Assembly (NCBI GenBank): GCA_021413535.1
Contig: JAIOQF010000180.1
Coordinates: 1-33,311 of the forward strand
Source of the DNA: Verrucomicrobiota bacterium
GTDB lineage: Bacteria; Verrucomicrobiota; Verrucomicrobiia; Verrucomicrobiales; Verrucomicrobiaceae
Reading direction: 5' to 3'
DNA: 33,311 nt
Shown: piece after piece, positions 21,619 to 31,652 of the stretch
Layout: each line of letters starts with the position of its first letter
Position numbering within the stretch: position 1 is the stretch's first letter
Notes under the pieces: generated by a model
The model's input: only the letters and a program-made list of their open reading frames with translations
The model's database searches: none
Told to the model about the DNA's origin: nothing
Program-made: the position numbers and the translations under genes

Positions 21619-22923
21619 TCACATCACGCCCGCACCTTTGATGTCGAGATAACGGTTGGCCAGCGCGACGGGAAGATTTTGCGCTGTTTCATCGATGGTC
21701 ATGACACGGTTCGCCCGGAGCGATTCCATGAGTCGTTCGCGCTGCTGAAAGTAGGAGCACAAGGCGCCGAACGAAAGAGCGTCGTGGAGTGAATGCACTG
21801 GAACGGCGCTGCGCAATTCCATTTCGGCTTCGCGAAGTGTCGCGACCACGGTCATATGCCGGCGCTGCATCAGACGCACAGCAGTGAGAAGATGCGCGGA
21901 ATCCTCCGTGCGCAGGTTGCTGAGAAATATGATCAGCGCCCGGCGCTTCTGTCGCGCCATGACGCGCTCGGCTGCTTCGATGAAGTCGCTGGGCTCATTG
22001 GTGGTCTCATAGTCATAGAGATGATTGAGCAATTTTGGCATAGAGGCTGCACCTTTGACAGGCTTGAGCCAGCGCTGCACACCGCCGAATCCTATGACCC
22101 CTACTTCGTCACCCTGTCGTAATGCAATAAACGAAATCAGCAGCATGGCGTTCAAGCAATGATCGAACTGGCTCAACTCACCATCCATCGCGCGCATCCG
22201 CCGGCCGCAATCGGGAACCAGAATGATGGTTTGGTTCTTTTGACTTTCGTAATCGCGACTAATCAGTGTCTGCCGACGTGATGTTGCTTTCCAGTCGATG
22301 CGTGAGAGCACATCACCATCTTGATAGTCGCGCAGTTGATGGAACTCCAGCGTCGCACCCACCCGGCGTTTGCGCACGATTCCCATCTGCTCCTCGCGAT
22401 TGGCCGTGGCCAGCAGAGCGAAACGCACCACCGGCTCGTAGTTCGGATAACAACGAACCTCGCTCTCGCCCGCCAAGCGGAAAAGTTTTTCCCACAATCC
22501 AAGGCGCGATGTTGCGAGCAGATGCGCTGCCGAAAACTTTTGCGCGCCACGTCGGGTAAAGTGCAAATCATAAACGATGTGGGTGACTTCTTTTGGCGGA
22601 AGTATGCCGCTCCAAGGAAGATCATCGGCCTCTGACCACGGCGGGATGCCATCGTGAAATCGAATCGAGACTGAACGCGCTAGATCATGCTCCAGCGATA
22701 AGGTGACTGCGCCGCGCACGCCGAGAGCAAAGCGCGACGGGGCCGAGCGCGTCGCTCTGATCGCAGACCGATGGGGAAGCAGCGCGATATCAACCATTGC
22801 GCTGGTCAGCAACACGCTGCCGACGACGATCCAGCCGATCTGAATCACAGGCCAGATCGATGCGATGATGCCCAGCAGAGTCCAGACTCCGGTGAGGATC
22901 AGCAGTCGACGGGTGGGGCGCAT
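21619..22923 (-). CDS. DUF58 domain-containing protein
   Basis: GATLEFHQLRDYQDGDVLSRIDWKATSRRQTLISRDYESQKNQTIILVPDCGRRM is the DUF58 signature; two N-terminal TM segments; vWA-like C-terminus. Confidence 0.92.
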   Translation of the reverse strand: MRPTRRLLILTGVWTLLGIIASIWPVIQIGWIVVGSVLLTSAMVDIALLPHRSAIRATRSAPSRFALGVRGAVTLSLEHDLARSVSIRFHDGIPPWSEADDLPWSGILPPKEVTHIVYDLHFTRRGAQKFSAAHLLATSRLGLWEKLFRLAGESEVRCYPNYEPVVRFALLATANREEQMGIVRKRRVGATLEFHQLRDYQDGDVLSRIDWKATSRRQTLISRDYESQKNQTIILVPDCGRRMRAMDGELSQFDHCLNAMLLISFIALRQGDEVGVIGFGGVQRWLKPVKGAASMPKLLNHLYDYETTNEPSDFIEAAERVMARQKRRALIIFLSNLRTEDSAHLLTAVRLMQRRHMTVVATLREAEMELRSAVPVHSLHDALSFGALCSYFQQRERLMESLRANRVMTIDETAQNLPVALANRYLDIKGAGVM

Positions 22924-22929
22924 GAGCGG

Positions 22930-23955
22930 CTAGGACCGGGGCGCTTCGACGGAGCGAATGACAGATTCCAAAACTTGATCAACGGATTGTCCACTGATCG
23001 AGACTTCGGGCGCGAGCTGAATGCGATGACGCAAGACCGGCAGCGCGACCCGTTTGACATCGCCCGGCGTGATGAACCTGCGGCCTTCGAGCAATGCGCA
23101 AGCTTTGGCGGTTCGCACCAGACTGATGGCTCCGCGTGTCCCCGCGCCGAGCGAGATGGCGCCGTTCTGCCGGGTGGCGCGCGTGAGATTCACCGCGTAA
23201 TTCACAACGGAGTCCACTGCTTCCACGGCGGCGGCTTCGATTTGCCCGGCTATGATGTCTTCGGGCTGACAAATCTGGGCAACCTCAGTCGGCGAGAGGC
23301 CACGTCCCGCAGCGGCAGACGAAACGGCTTTCACAATCAAGGCCTCGTGATCGGTCGATGGATAGTCGATCAACACCTTCAGCAGAAAGCGATCGAGCTG
23401 TGCCTCCGGCAGGGGATAGGTGCCATCGTGTTCGATGGGATTTTGCGTGGCGAAGGTCATGAACGGCGGGGCGAGCACATGCGTCTCGCCATCGATGGTG
23501 ACTTGCGCCTCCTGCATGACTTCAAGCAACGCCGACTGTGTCTTGGCTGGCGCACGATTGATTTCGTCAGCAAGGAGAAGCTGAGCGAACACCGGTCCGC
23601 GCCGCACGCGAAAGGTCTGGCTGGCGAGATCAAACAGCGTGTGACCCGTGACATCCGTCGGCATCAGGTCCGGTGTGAACTGAATGCGGCGGAATGATCC
23701 GCCAAAGGTGCGCGAGAGCGCCAGCACCAGATGCGTCTTGCCGAGACCGGGTTTGCCTTCGAGCAAGACGTGACCGCCGGCGAGCAAGGCGGCGAGCACT
23801 TGATGAATCACTTCATCTTGACCGATGAAGACCTGGCTGATTTCATCGCGAATACGCTGGAAGATTTCGGTCGAGCGTGGTGCTGCAACTTCCAGTGGTG
23901 GCGGGGCATCTGCCGAAGTTGAAAATGACGGGGTCTCGGATGTTGTTTCGTTCAT
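22930..23955 (-). CDS. MoxR family AAA+ ATPase
   Basis: GQDEVIHQVLAALLAGGHVLLEGKPGLGKTHL Walker A; LLADEINRAPAKTQSALLEVMQEAQVTIDGETH; FATQNPIEHDGTYPLPEAQLDRFLLKV. Confidence 0.96.
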   Translation of the reverse strand: MNETTSETPSFSTSADAPPPLEVAAPRSTEIFQRIRDEISQVFIGQDEVIHQVLAALLAGGHVLLEGKPGLGKTHLVLALSRTFGGSFRRIQFTPDLMPTDVTGHTLFDLASQTFRVRRGPVFAQLLLADEINRAPAKTQSALLEVMQEAQVTIDGETHVLAPPFMTFATQNPIEHDGTYPLPEAQLDRFLLKVLIDYPSTDHEALIVKAVSSAAAGRGLSPTEVAQICQPEDIIAGQIEAAAVEAVDSVVNYAVNLTRATRQNGAISLGAGTRGAISLVRTAKACALLEGRRFITPGDVKRVALPVLRHRIQLAPEVSISGQSVDQVLESVIRSVEAPRS

Positions 23956-26672
23956 GATAAGGATTGCCGGAGGGTTTGCAGATCGTGCAGCAGCCGCACG
24001 AGTTGATGATTTTGTCCTGGTGCATGAGCAGCGAGTGCGGTCTGCACGCGTTCCTTGGAGAGGCCGCTCTGGCTGGCAAGCAGCGAAATAACCGCATCGC
24101 CACCCCCGCAGGCCACCTGGGGAAACTTCTGCCGGAATCGGGAGCGCACGGCATCGGCGGCTGAGGTCAGCAACAAGTCGCCGCGTCGCAGGCGGAAGAA
24201 AAATTTTCCGAGCGCAGAAACGTGATCGGTGAAATGCCTGGTCTCGCTGAGTTCCACTGGCATGACGGGTCCGAAGCGCCGGCCATTTTTCCAGAGCCAG
24301 ACCACGATGATAAAAACTAATCCGACCAGCGGCATCCAGCCCCGCCGCCAGAGCAGCGACCAGAAACTTCCATTCATAGCGACGACGAATCGCACGTCCT
24401 TAATGGCGCGCTGATTTTCTCCGGCCAGCGCCACCAGCCAGGCGGCGTGATCGTTGCTGCCGAGGTATCGATTGCGCAGCGGCGCGGCGTGATTCAGCAG
24501 TGTGACGCGGCCCGCACCGTAGGGTAGACTTAGAATCGCATGTTCCTTTTCACCTGCTGTAGCCCACTCACCTCCGCGCAGCGGATGGCCCGAGTTGAAG
24601 GTGGGGCGATCTGACACTTCAACAGCGTAAGTCTTGCCGTTCCATTTGAGATTTTTCTTCACCACGGCCAGGCCGATGTGTGATTCATCTTCTTTCTTAT
24701 TTATTTTTTCAAGCTTCTTATCTTTGGGGTCGATCTTTGCGTGATCATAGTTCAGTTCTACGCCGAGCTTGGTCAGGATGGGGTCGTGCTTGTCGTCATT
24801 CCCGACACTGGAGAAAAACTCAGCGCCTGCTGACCAGTCGTTGTAAGGGAGTGATCCGGCGAAGGAATAGACCAGATGACCGCCTTGGTGAACCCAGGAG
24901 AGCAATTGTCTGGCGCGGCCTTCAGGAATCCCGGCCTCACTGGATGTGAAGATGATTCCATCTTCCGCATCCGGCAGCTTTCCAAGTGTGGGACTGCGCT
25001 CGGTGCTGTGGCCGTTTTCCTGTAGCAACATCTCGGCGGCCAGGAAGGGATTGATCCGCGCCTTGCCCTTGTAGCCCAGAGTCTTTTCCATCTCCTCCCA
25101 ATGTCCGTTACAACTGGTGATGAATGGCAGGACGAAGAATAGCGCAATCATCGGTGCCGCGAGGATGGGGCGCGGCGGTGATCCTGTGGGCTGAAACGGC
25201 CAGTCAGCACAAAGCTGATCGAAGTCACGATCACAGGAGCGGATGCCAGCATAGGCCACGTTGATCCAAGCGTTGGTGAGTTTGGAAAAATAACCCGTCA
25301 TCTGGTGCTCGCCCACCCGCCTCACATGATCATGGCAATCGTCTTCGGTGTCGCTGTCACGAATCGGCAGCCGGTGAAGTTCGACGAGTTGCGATAAAGC
25401 ACCGCGATAAAGAAGACTCAAGGCCTCCCGTGTTTCCCCTGCCAGCCAATGCTGGCGCGCGCTCGCAACGATGTCAGCCGGCAGACTGGCGCGATCAATG
25501 TCCAGGCCCATGACCACGCGCGGCCCTTTGAATTGTTTGACGGTTTTAGGCCGCAACTGCGGCAGGCCCAGCAGATGGCGGTTGCGCATGATGTAGATGA
25601 CCAGGAATGCGACGAGCGCCGCCACTGCGAGCCAGAAGATGATATAAGAAAGAATCTGGAACACGTTGAAGTCGAGATTCGACTTTGACTTGTCGGACAC
25701 CCATTCTTTTTTTGTTCGAGTATGAACTTTGAACTCCGGTTGTTTCAGAATTTCCGCAGCGGCTTTGTTCGCCGCCTTTGTTTCTTCTGCATCTTTGCGG
25801 GAGGCTTTCGATGGGATGGAAGTTTCTTTTATTGGAGGAACCTGCCCGGCATTTTCTGCCATCGTGCAGAGCGGGAGCAGGAAGATCAGCACGGCGACAG
25901 TGCTCGCGACCAGACTGCGCAGGCGCGCAGCGAGCCGCCGAAACGCAAGCTCTACATCCCAGCCCTCGAGTCGCGTCCGACAATTCAGATACAAACCGAA
26001 TCCGGCGCCGACATAGAACGGCTCGACCAGCGTGACGGCGAACAGATAGCAAATGTTGATCCACCAATAGTAAGCGGGTTGAATGACGAAGTCAGATGCG
26101 TCTTGAAATGTGAACAGTTCAGTCCAGTTCGGCGAGACAGACTTGGGAATGAAGTCCGCCGTGAGGGCCATGATTCCCAGCATCACGGCGATCTCCAGTT
26201 TCACAAAGACCCAGGTAGCGGAGGCTCCTGCTCCTCCGCCGTCGCTGGCGAGGGCGGCAATGCGCGTGCGCATGGCTTTGCCTTTCTGGCCTTCGAGAAT
26301 GATCACCGGCAGCGCCAGACTGCGGATCAGCGAGAGGCGGCGCAGGACGAGTGCAGAAAATAAATCCCGGCTCCAAAGTCGCGGCCACGCTTTCCATGTT
26401 TCACGAAAGCCAGGGCGCACACCGAAGGTCGCCTTGCTGATGAAGAACAACGGCACACGATCATAGAGCGGCTTGAGCCACCAGATGACGAGTGAGAACC
26501 AGGTCGGCGCGTTGTGCATCACGGCGATGATGACAAGCCAAACTGGCAGCACAGTCGTAGCCCAGAGCGCCATCAGTTGACCATAATCACGTCGCACGAG
26601 AGAGCAGCCGAGATCAACCGCCTCCCATGGTTCGCGCGGACGGAGTGCGACCGTCACGTCTTCAAGTTTCAT
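23952..26672 (-). CDS. Membrane protein with N-terminal multi-TM/DUF4129-like region fused to a DUF4350-like region
   Basis: ATG at 26672 preceded by GGAGGG. LAGETREALSLLYRGALSQLVELHRLPIRDSDTEDDC (DUF4129-like), then NPFLAAEMLLQENGHSTERSPTLGKLPDAEDGIIFTSSEAGIPEGRARQLLSWVHQGGHLVYSF (DUF4350-like). 4-nt ATGA overlap with moxR. Confidence 0.85.
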   Translation of the reverse strand: MKLEDVTVALRPREPWEAVDLGCSLVRRDYGQLMALWATTVLPVWLVIIAVMHNAPTWFSLVIWWLKPLYDRVPLFFISKATFGVRPGFRETWKAWPRLWSRDLFSALVLRRLSLIRSLALPVIILEGQKGKAMRTRIAALASDGGGAGASATWVFVKLEIAVMLGIMALTADFIPKSVSPNWTELFTFQDASDFVIQPAYYWWINICYLFAVTLVEPFYVGAGFGLYLNCRTRLEGWDVELAFRRLAARLRSLVASTVAVLIFLLPLCTMAENAGQVPPIKETSIPSKASRKDAEETKAANKAAAEILKQPEFKVHTRTKKEWVSDKSKSNLDFNVFQILSYIIFWLAVAALVAFLVIYIMRNRHLLGLPQLRPKTVKQFKGPRVVMGLDIDRASLPADIVASARQHWLAGETREALSLLYRGALSQLVELHRLPIRDSDTEDDCHDHVRRVGEHQMTGYFSKLTNAWINVAYAGIRSCDRDFDQLCADWPFQPTGSPPRPILAAPMIALFFVLPFITSCNGHWEEMEKTLGYKGKARINPFLAAEMLLQENGHSTERSPTLGKLPDAEDGIIFTSSEAGIPEGRARQLLSWVHQGGHLVYSFAGSLPYNDWSAGAEFFSSVGNDDKHDPILTKLGVELNYDHAKIDPKDKKLEKINKKEDESHIGLAVVKKNLKWNGKTYAVEVSDRPTFNSGHPLRGGEWATAGEKEHAILSLPYGAGRVTLLNHAAPLRNRYLGSNDHAAWLVALAGENQRAIKDVRFVVAMNGSFWSLLWRRGWMPLVGLVFIIVVWLWKNGRRFGPVMPVELSETRHFTDHVSALGKFFFRLRRGDLLLTSAADAVRSRFRQKFPQVACGGGDAVISLLASQSGLSKERVQTALAAHAPGQNHQLVRLLHDLQTLRQSLS

Positions 26673-27633
26673 CCGCCACCCTCCTTCCGCACAGGGCCAG
26701 ATAACTGATGGTGATGAGCCATACCACGCCGCCGAAAGTATATTTGATCCAGGGTTCCATCGGATGCGCCGACCAGAAGCCCTCAATACACGCGGCGAGA
26801 AAAGTCATGGTCACGGCTCCGGTAATCAGCGTCATCGCTTTTCGTCCGCCGAGCACCAGCGCCGTTTTGCGATCGTGCAGTCCCGGAATAAGCAAGGCCA
26901 GTCCGAGCCTCATACCCGCCATGCCAGAGATCACGATGCCGATCAGTTCCGGCGCCGAGTGACCGGAAGTGAATGAGTAGAACGTGGATGGATTGCACGC
27001 GTGATGGATGTAACCGGTGCTGGCTCCGAGCTGGAGGCCGTTGAAGAGCAGGATGAGCAAAGCGCCGACACCGCCCAGCAGACCGCCCGCGAAGGTGCGC
27101 AGGTCAATGCCCACATTGTTATTGATGTAATGGCAGAACATCATGAAATCAGATCCGTATTCCTCGCGGATAAAATCCTGGGGCGAGGTGTGCTCGCCAT
27201 ACATGGTTTCCAGTGAGACCATCGTCTCCGGGCCCAGAAGTGACATGGCCCATTCGGGATCGTGTGGCGTCCAAATGGCGAAAGCGAGGAATGGCCCCCA
27301 GAAAATAAACGAGCAAAACCAAAACAAGCGCCACTCGGCACGCACCATCTTGGGAAATTTCACCAGTATCATTCGGAACAGACTTTCCCAACCGCCTCCG
27401 GCGCGTCGCTCCAGCGTGCGGAAGCCGCGAATGGCGAGATTGTTCAGTCGCTCGACCAATCCCATTCCGAAAATCCGATGCTGCGCGATGCTCAAATCAT
27501 GACAAGTCTGGCGAAAGAGCGTCGGCAGTTCCTCCACATTCTCCGGTGCGCGTCCCTTCTCCACGCCCTCGATCATTTCTTCTAGCCGCTGCCAGCGCGG
27601 TTGATTTTCTTGCTCAAATTCTGCGGAGTTCAT
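26662..27633 (-). CDS. Stage II sporulation protein M (SpoIIM/DUF95)-like membrane protein
   Basis: RWQRLEEMIEGVEKGRAPENVEELPTLFRQTCHDLSIAQHR; NNVGIDLRTFAGGLLGGVGALLILLFNGLQLGASTGYIHHA; HSAPELIGIVISGMAGMRLGLALL. Confidence 0.9.
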   Translation of the reverse strand: MNSAEFEQENQPRWQRLEEMIEGVEKGRAPENVEELPTLFRQTCHDLSIAQHRIFGMGLVERLNNLAIRGFRTLERRAGGGWESLFRMILVKFPKMVRAEWRLFWFCSFIFWGPFLAFAIWTPHDPEWAMSLLGPETMVSLETMYGEHTSPQDFIREEYGSDFMMFCHYINNNVGIDLRTFAGGLLGGVGALLILLFNGLQLGASTGYIHHACNPSTFYSFTSGHSAPELIGIVISGMAGMRLGLALLIPGLHDRKTALVLGGRKAMTLITGAVTMTFLAACIEGFWSAHPMEPWIKYTFGGVVWLITISYLALCGRRVADET

Positions 27634-27670
27634 GAAGAGGTGGACGAATGATTACGGCGGGCTCGCCTGT

Positions 27671-28393
27671 TCATTTTCTTCCCCGGTTTTGAAGCCACAA
27701 GGTCATGCCCGCGAGCCTCGACAGGCCGCTCATGCCGGTCGCACCCGTCAGGGGTTCGAGCACATTCGACAGTTCGATTTTTCGGGCATCGGACCATTGC
27801 AGCGCACGTTCGACGAAAAGCAGCAGCGCAGCCTGCTCTTCACGACTGAGGGCGACGGGCGGCGCACTGGGCTCGGCATTCACCTTCGGCGGAGCGATCA
27901 GATTTTTCTTTTTGCCAGAGTAGATCACGACGGTGTTGGCCACCAGATCGCCGAGGCGCTGGAATTTCTTCGTGAAGAGACAGCACACCAAGCCGAGCAA
28001 GTAGCCAAAGGGCAGGAAGTCGATCACTCGCAGGAGATTCCGAATAATCGACTGCGACAGCAAGACTGGAGCGCCGCTCACGCCGGCTACTTTCAGACCC
28101 ATCGAACGCTGACCGGGCGAGGCGCCTTTGGCCCCCACTTCGAACACCACATTGTAGAACCATGTGAGCAGAAACATGCAGAGCATCATGAGCCCCTGTC
28201 CGATCTCGTCCCCGGTCCAGCGGGAGACGATGACAAATATGATCCCCACGACGATGTAACAAACAATGAGGATGAGAAAGTCGATCAGCCAGGCCACGCT
28301 GCGAACCGCGGGGCCGGCGACACGCAGATGAATCTCCACTCCATCAGCGAGTTCCACCGCTTGCAAAGTGTCCGTGAGTTCCGCTGCCGCCAT
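27671..28393 (-). CDS. RDD family membrane protein
   Basis: VAGPAVRSVAWLIDFLILIVCYIVVGIIFVIVSRWTG...GASPGQRSMGLKVAGVSGAPVLLSQSIIRNLLRVIDFLPFGYLLGLVCCLFTKKFQRLGDLVANTVVIY. ATG at 28393. Confidence 0.93.
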   Translation of the reverse strand: MAAAELTDTLQAVELADGVEIHLRVAGPAVRSVAWLIDFLILIVCYIVVGIIFVIVSRWTGDEIGQGLMMLCMFLLTWFYNVVFEVGAKGASPGQRSMGLKVAGVSGAPVLLSQSIIRNLLRVIDFLPFGYLLGLVCCLFTKKFQRLGDLVANTVVIYSGKKKNLIAPPKVNAEPSAPPVALSREEQAALLLFVERALQWSDARKIELSNVLEPLTGATGMSGLSRLAGMTLWLQNRGRK

Positions 28394-28429
28394 GATTGAG
28401 TGTGGCCATTGAAGACGGAAAGAATGGTT

Positions 28430-28457
28430 TTGACAACCTCTGACATATCTTTCTAAA
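28430..28457 (+). promoter_or_regulatory. Possible sigma70-like promoter for the DUF5362-like gene
   Basis: TTGACA at 28430-28435, 16-nt spacer, weak TCTAAA -10. Lies in the divergent intergenic region. Confidence 0.25.
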
Positions 28458-28533
28458 TCAGCCCAGCCACATCGTGGTCGGCCTCCCAATCCGGGTCGTT
28501 GATCTCTGTGCCTAACCAACAACTGACACCAAC

Positions 28534-29049
28534 ATGGAACCGAACAATCCCTACACGAGTCCGCAATCAAATCTCTTTGGCGGTTCGGCTGCTACGAGTG
28601 GTGAGAGCGTGACACAAGGAGTGCTGCTGCAACTTCAGAAAACCAAGCCCTGGGTGCGCTTCATGTCAGTGATGGTTTTCATTGGCGCCGGTTTTATGTT
28701 GCTGGCCGGTGTGGCCATGGGGGTAATGGGTGCTGCGGGCGCGTTGAAAGGAACGGGAGCAAGCAGTGCTTTCAGTGCCGGTTTTGGCTTCGGTCTCACG
28801 GCCGTGTATGCCCTGATTGCCGTTCTTTACATATATCCCGGGATGAAACTCTGGAAATACGCCAACTATATTCGTGATCTTCTGGCTTCACGTCAGGTCA
28901 TCGATCTGGAAAAGGCGCTCAATGAGCAGCGGGCCTTCTGGAAGTTTTTTGGCGTAATGATGATCGTCGTATTAGCGATCTACTTCGTCATCGCCATTGT
29001 AGGCGTGATCATGGGTATCGCAGCCGTTAGGAGTGCAAGCAGCATGTGA
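28534..29049 (+). CDS. DUF5362-like small multi-TM membrane protein
   Basis: MEPNNPYTSPQSNLFG N-terminus; FMSVMVFIGAGFMLLAGVAMG, AVYALIAVLYIYPGMKLWKYANYIRDLLASRQVIDLEKALNEQRAFWKFFGVMMIVVLAIYFVIAIVGVIMG. Confidence 0.8.
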   Translation: MEPNNPYTSPQSNLFGGSAATSGESVTQGVLLQLQKTKPWVRFMSVMVFIGAGFMLLAGVAMGVMGAAGALKGTGASSAFSAGFGFGLTAVYALIAVLYIYPGMKLWKYANYIRDLLASRQVIDLEKALNEQRAFWKFFGVMMIVVLAIYFVIAIVGVIMGIAAVRSASSM

Positions 29050-29104
29050 TCCGGACGATTAGTTCGGTCGGCATCAATCAGCACCCTTTTTCTTAAGGCA
29101 GGTC

Positions 29105-30208
29105 TCAGCGCGGTCTTACCGCAAGATCGGGCTGCTCGTATTGCTTGAAGATGTCGAGCGCGTTCTGGTAGTTGCCGTAGAGGCTGAGACGGAGGCCCTG
29201 GTCACGGACATTATGATAAGGCACGCCGCTGGGATCCTGCACGATGCCGCAGGTCTGGGTCAGCAGATGATTGCGGACATTTGAGAAGTAACTTTCGTGC
29301 ATGAGATACGAGGCGCTTTTTACCAGCGCGGCCGGTTTGCCCAGGCTGGCGATGAAACGAAGGAAGGGGCCGTTGGGTGAGAGCGAGCCGTTGGAAAGAT
29401 CCTGGCTGAAGTAGAAAATGCGTTTTGGTCCATTCGGTCCGCGCACGCGGATGAGGAAGCCGGGAACGGTGCTCTGCGAGGCGGCGAACACCACGGGGCT
29501 GCCGTTGCCATCCAGACGAACGGCGTCCACCGATTCGATGGCATGACCGGTGCGGGCGAGGAACACCATGAAAACCGGGAGCACGCCACGGAACCGTGTG
29601 GCTTGCAGATCCTGTCTCATGTCTTTGGTGATGAAATAACTGAAGTGCAGAATGCTGCTCAACGAGTTCACCAGTCCTTCCAATCCTGAACTGACATCTT
29701 CAGGCGTGAGCGAATTCCAGGCCGGCAAGGGCTCGCACGGTTCCAAGCCGCAGAGCACATAAGTTTCCGCCTTCGGATAAAAGAGCTGGGCAAAAAGAAA
29801 ATCGGGACCGCTGAATGGATAGAACACTGCTTTGGCTGAACGCAGATCGTCGATCTGCGAGCGCGCCCACGAATTGACCGGACCACCGTGTTGATTTGCG
29901 AAGTTCGACCACACACCATCGAGTTGCGCGCTGTATTTTTTCCAGGCTTCACTCGCGCGCAACGGTGCAAAAGCATCACGGCCTCGCTCTGCGGGCAGTC
30001 CGGCAAGAAACCGCGCCGAATCATTGAGCGCGGCAGATTCCGGCGGGATGTTCAGCGCCGTTTGCGCAGGGAACAAGACCTCGGTGCCCGCCGATTCGGC
30101 GCGCAAGATTTGCGTGCCATGCGGGGCTTCGGGGGGCGCACTGCATTGGACCGCTAGCAAGGCGGGCAGAAGCGCAAGGATGAAACGGACGGCAAGGGCT
30201 GGATGCAT
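29105..30208 (-). CDS. Secreted/lipoprotein-like protein of unknown function
   Basis: 367 aa with N-terminal signal MHPALAVRFILALLPALLAVQCSAPPE; no family recognised. Confidence 0.75.
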   Translation of the reverse strand: MHPALAVRFILALLPALLAVQCSAPPEAPHGTQILRAESAGTEVLFPAQTALNIPPESAALNDSARFLAGLPAERGRDAFAPLRASEAWKKYSAQLDGVWSNFANQHGGPVNSWARSQIDDLRSAKAVFYPFSGPDFLFAQLFYPKAETYVLCGLEPCEPLPAWNSLTPEDVSSGLEGLVNSLSSILHFSYFITKDMRQDLQATRFRGVLPVFMVFLARTGHAIESVDAVRLDGNGSPVVFAASQSTVPGFLIRVRGPNGPKRIFYFSQDLSNGSLSPNGPFLRFIASLGKPAALVKSASYLMHESYFSNVRNHLLTQTCGIVQDPSGVPYHNVRDQGLRLSLYGNYQNALDIFKQYEQPDLAVRPR

Positions 30209-30283
30209 TTTCGGCGGCAAGAATAGCAAGGAATGCGCCTTTGAGAAGAAGGAAGACAAAAGAAATGCGCATCCGTTGAGCCA

Positions 30284-31636
30284 GTGCTACGAATCGCGAT
30301 GCCCGCTGAACAACCGCACCGCATCTCCCTGGCGGCCGCCACCGCCATCGTGGTGGCCAGCATGGTGGGCACCGGAGTTTTCACCAGCCTTGGATTTCAA
30401 ATTGCTTCCATCCCGTCGGGCTTCCCGGTGATTTTGTTGTGGATCGTCGGCGGAATCGTCGCTTTGTGCGGTGCCCTTTGTTACGCCGAGCTCGTGGCGA
30501 TGATGCCGCGATCCGGAGGTGAATACCACTTGCTTGGACGGGCTTATCATCCACTGGCGGGTTTTCTCGCGGGCTGGGTTTCGGTGACGGCGGGATTTCC
30601 GGCGACGGCGGCGCTGATGTCGATGGGCTTCGGTGCTTACGTCCATGGGATATGGCCCGGGATCAACCAAGTGTATGCCGCGCTCACGGTGCTTCTCGGG
30701 TTCACGGCCCTGCGGCTGGCCGGGGCGAAAACACTCGAGCGCTTTCATATCACGCTCACCGTTTTAAAGGTGCTGCTCATCGTGGCCTTTATCGGAGGTG
30801 CGCTGGTGGTGGCGCGCGAAGATTGGAGTTTGTTGAGTCCGAAATCCGGTGACATGGGCCATGTGTTCAGTGAAAACTTCGCCACCTCTCTTTTTTGGGT
30901 CATGTTCGCCTACTCCGGCTGGAACGGCGCAGCCTACATTGCAGGCGAGATGCACCGCCCGAAGCGCAATGTCCCGCTCGCACTCGCGCTCGGCACGCTG
31001 ATCGTGATGCTGCTTTATGTGGGCTTGAACGGCGTCATGCTCACAGGCGGCGATTGGAAAACGATGACCGGCACGCCGGAAGTCGCGCTGGCTGCGGCGA
31101 AGAATATCTTCGGCGAAAAAGGCGGCATGTGGATGGGTGCCCTCATTGCATTTGGCCTGCTCTCCTCGGTCAATGCCATGCTTTGGAGTGGATCTTCCAC
31201 ACTGTCGGTCGTTGGACAGGACTCACGCGCGCTCTGCTGGCTCGATGCCCGCGACCGTCGCGGGGAACTTGTTGGCGCGGTGCTTTTCATGGCGATCCTT
31301 GCCGTGATTCTTATCTTCACCGGATCATTCAACTCGGTTCTCAACTATATTCAGGCGCTGCTGGAATTGAGCGCAGCCGCGACGGTCGCCAGCGTGATCG
31401 TGCTCCGTGTGAAAAAACCGAACACGCCCCGGCCCTTCCGCGTTCCGTTGTTTCCCATTCCGCCGATCCTGTTCGTGTGTGTGTCCGCGTGGATGCTCTG
31501 GTCGCAATACCAGATGCATACCAAGGAGACCCTGTGGGGCCTTGCGACTTTGCTCATTGGTGTCCTGCTTTATCTGCCCGGCGTGAAGATACGCCAAGAG
31601 GACGCTGCGCTGGTAGATGTTGCGAAACGTGACTGA
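30284..31636 (+). CDS. APC family amino acid permease
   Basis: RISLAAATAIVVASMVGTGVFTSLGFQ, ALCYAELVAMMPRSGGEYHLLGRAYHPLAGFLAGWVS, about 12 TM segments. GTG at 30284 or ATG at 30299 as start. Confidence 0.93.
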   Translation: MLRIAMPAEQPHRISLAAATAIVVASMVGTGVFTSLGFQIASIPSGFPVILLWIVGGIVALCGALCYAELVAMMPRSGGEYHLLGRAYHPLAGFLAGWVSVTAGFPATAALMSMGFGAYVHGIWPGINQVYAALTVLLGFTALRLAGAKTLERFHITLTVLKVLLIVAFIGGALVVAREDWSLLSPKSGDMGHVFSENFATSLFWVMFAYSGWNGAAYIAGEMHRPKRNVPLALALGTLIVMLLYVGLNGVMLTGGDWKTMTGTPEVALAAAKNIFGEKGGMWMGALIAFGLLSSVNAMLWSGSSTLSVVGQDSRALCWLDARDRRGELVGAVLFMAILAVILIFTGSFNSVLNYIQALLELSAAATVASVIVLRVKKPNTPRPFRVPLFPIPPILFVCVSAWMLWSQYQMHTKETLWGLATLLIGVLLYLPGVKIRQEDAALVDVAKRD

Positions 31637-31652
31637 ACCTTTTTCTATCGCC

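Noticed and set aside
22771-23697. 308-aa plus-strand ORF
   Set aside because: Antisense to the DUF58 and MoxR genes; low-complexity composition and no domain signal.
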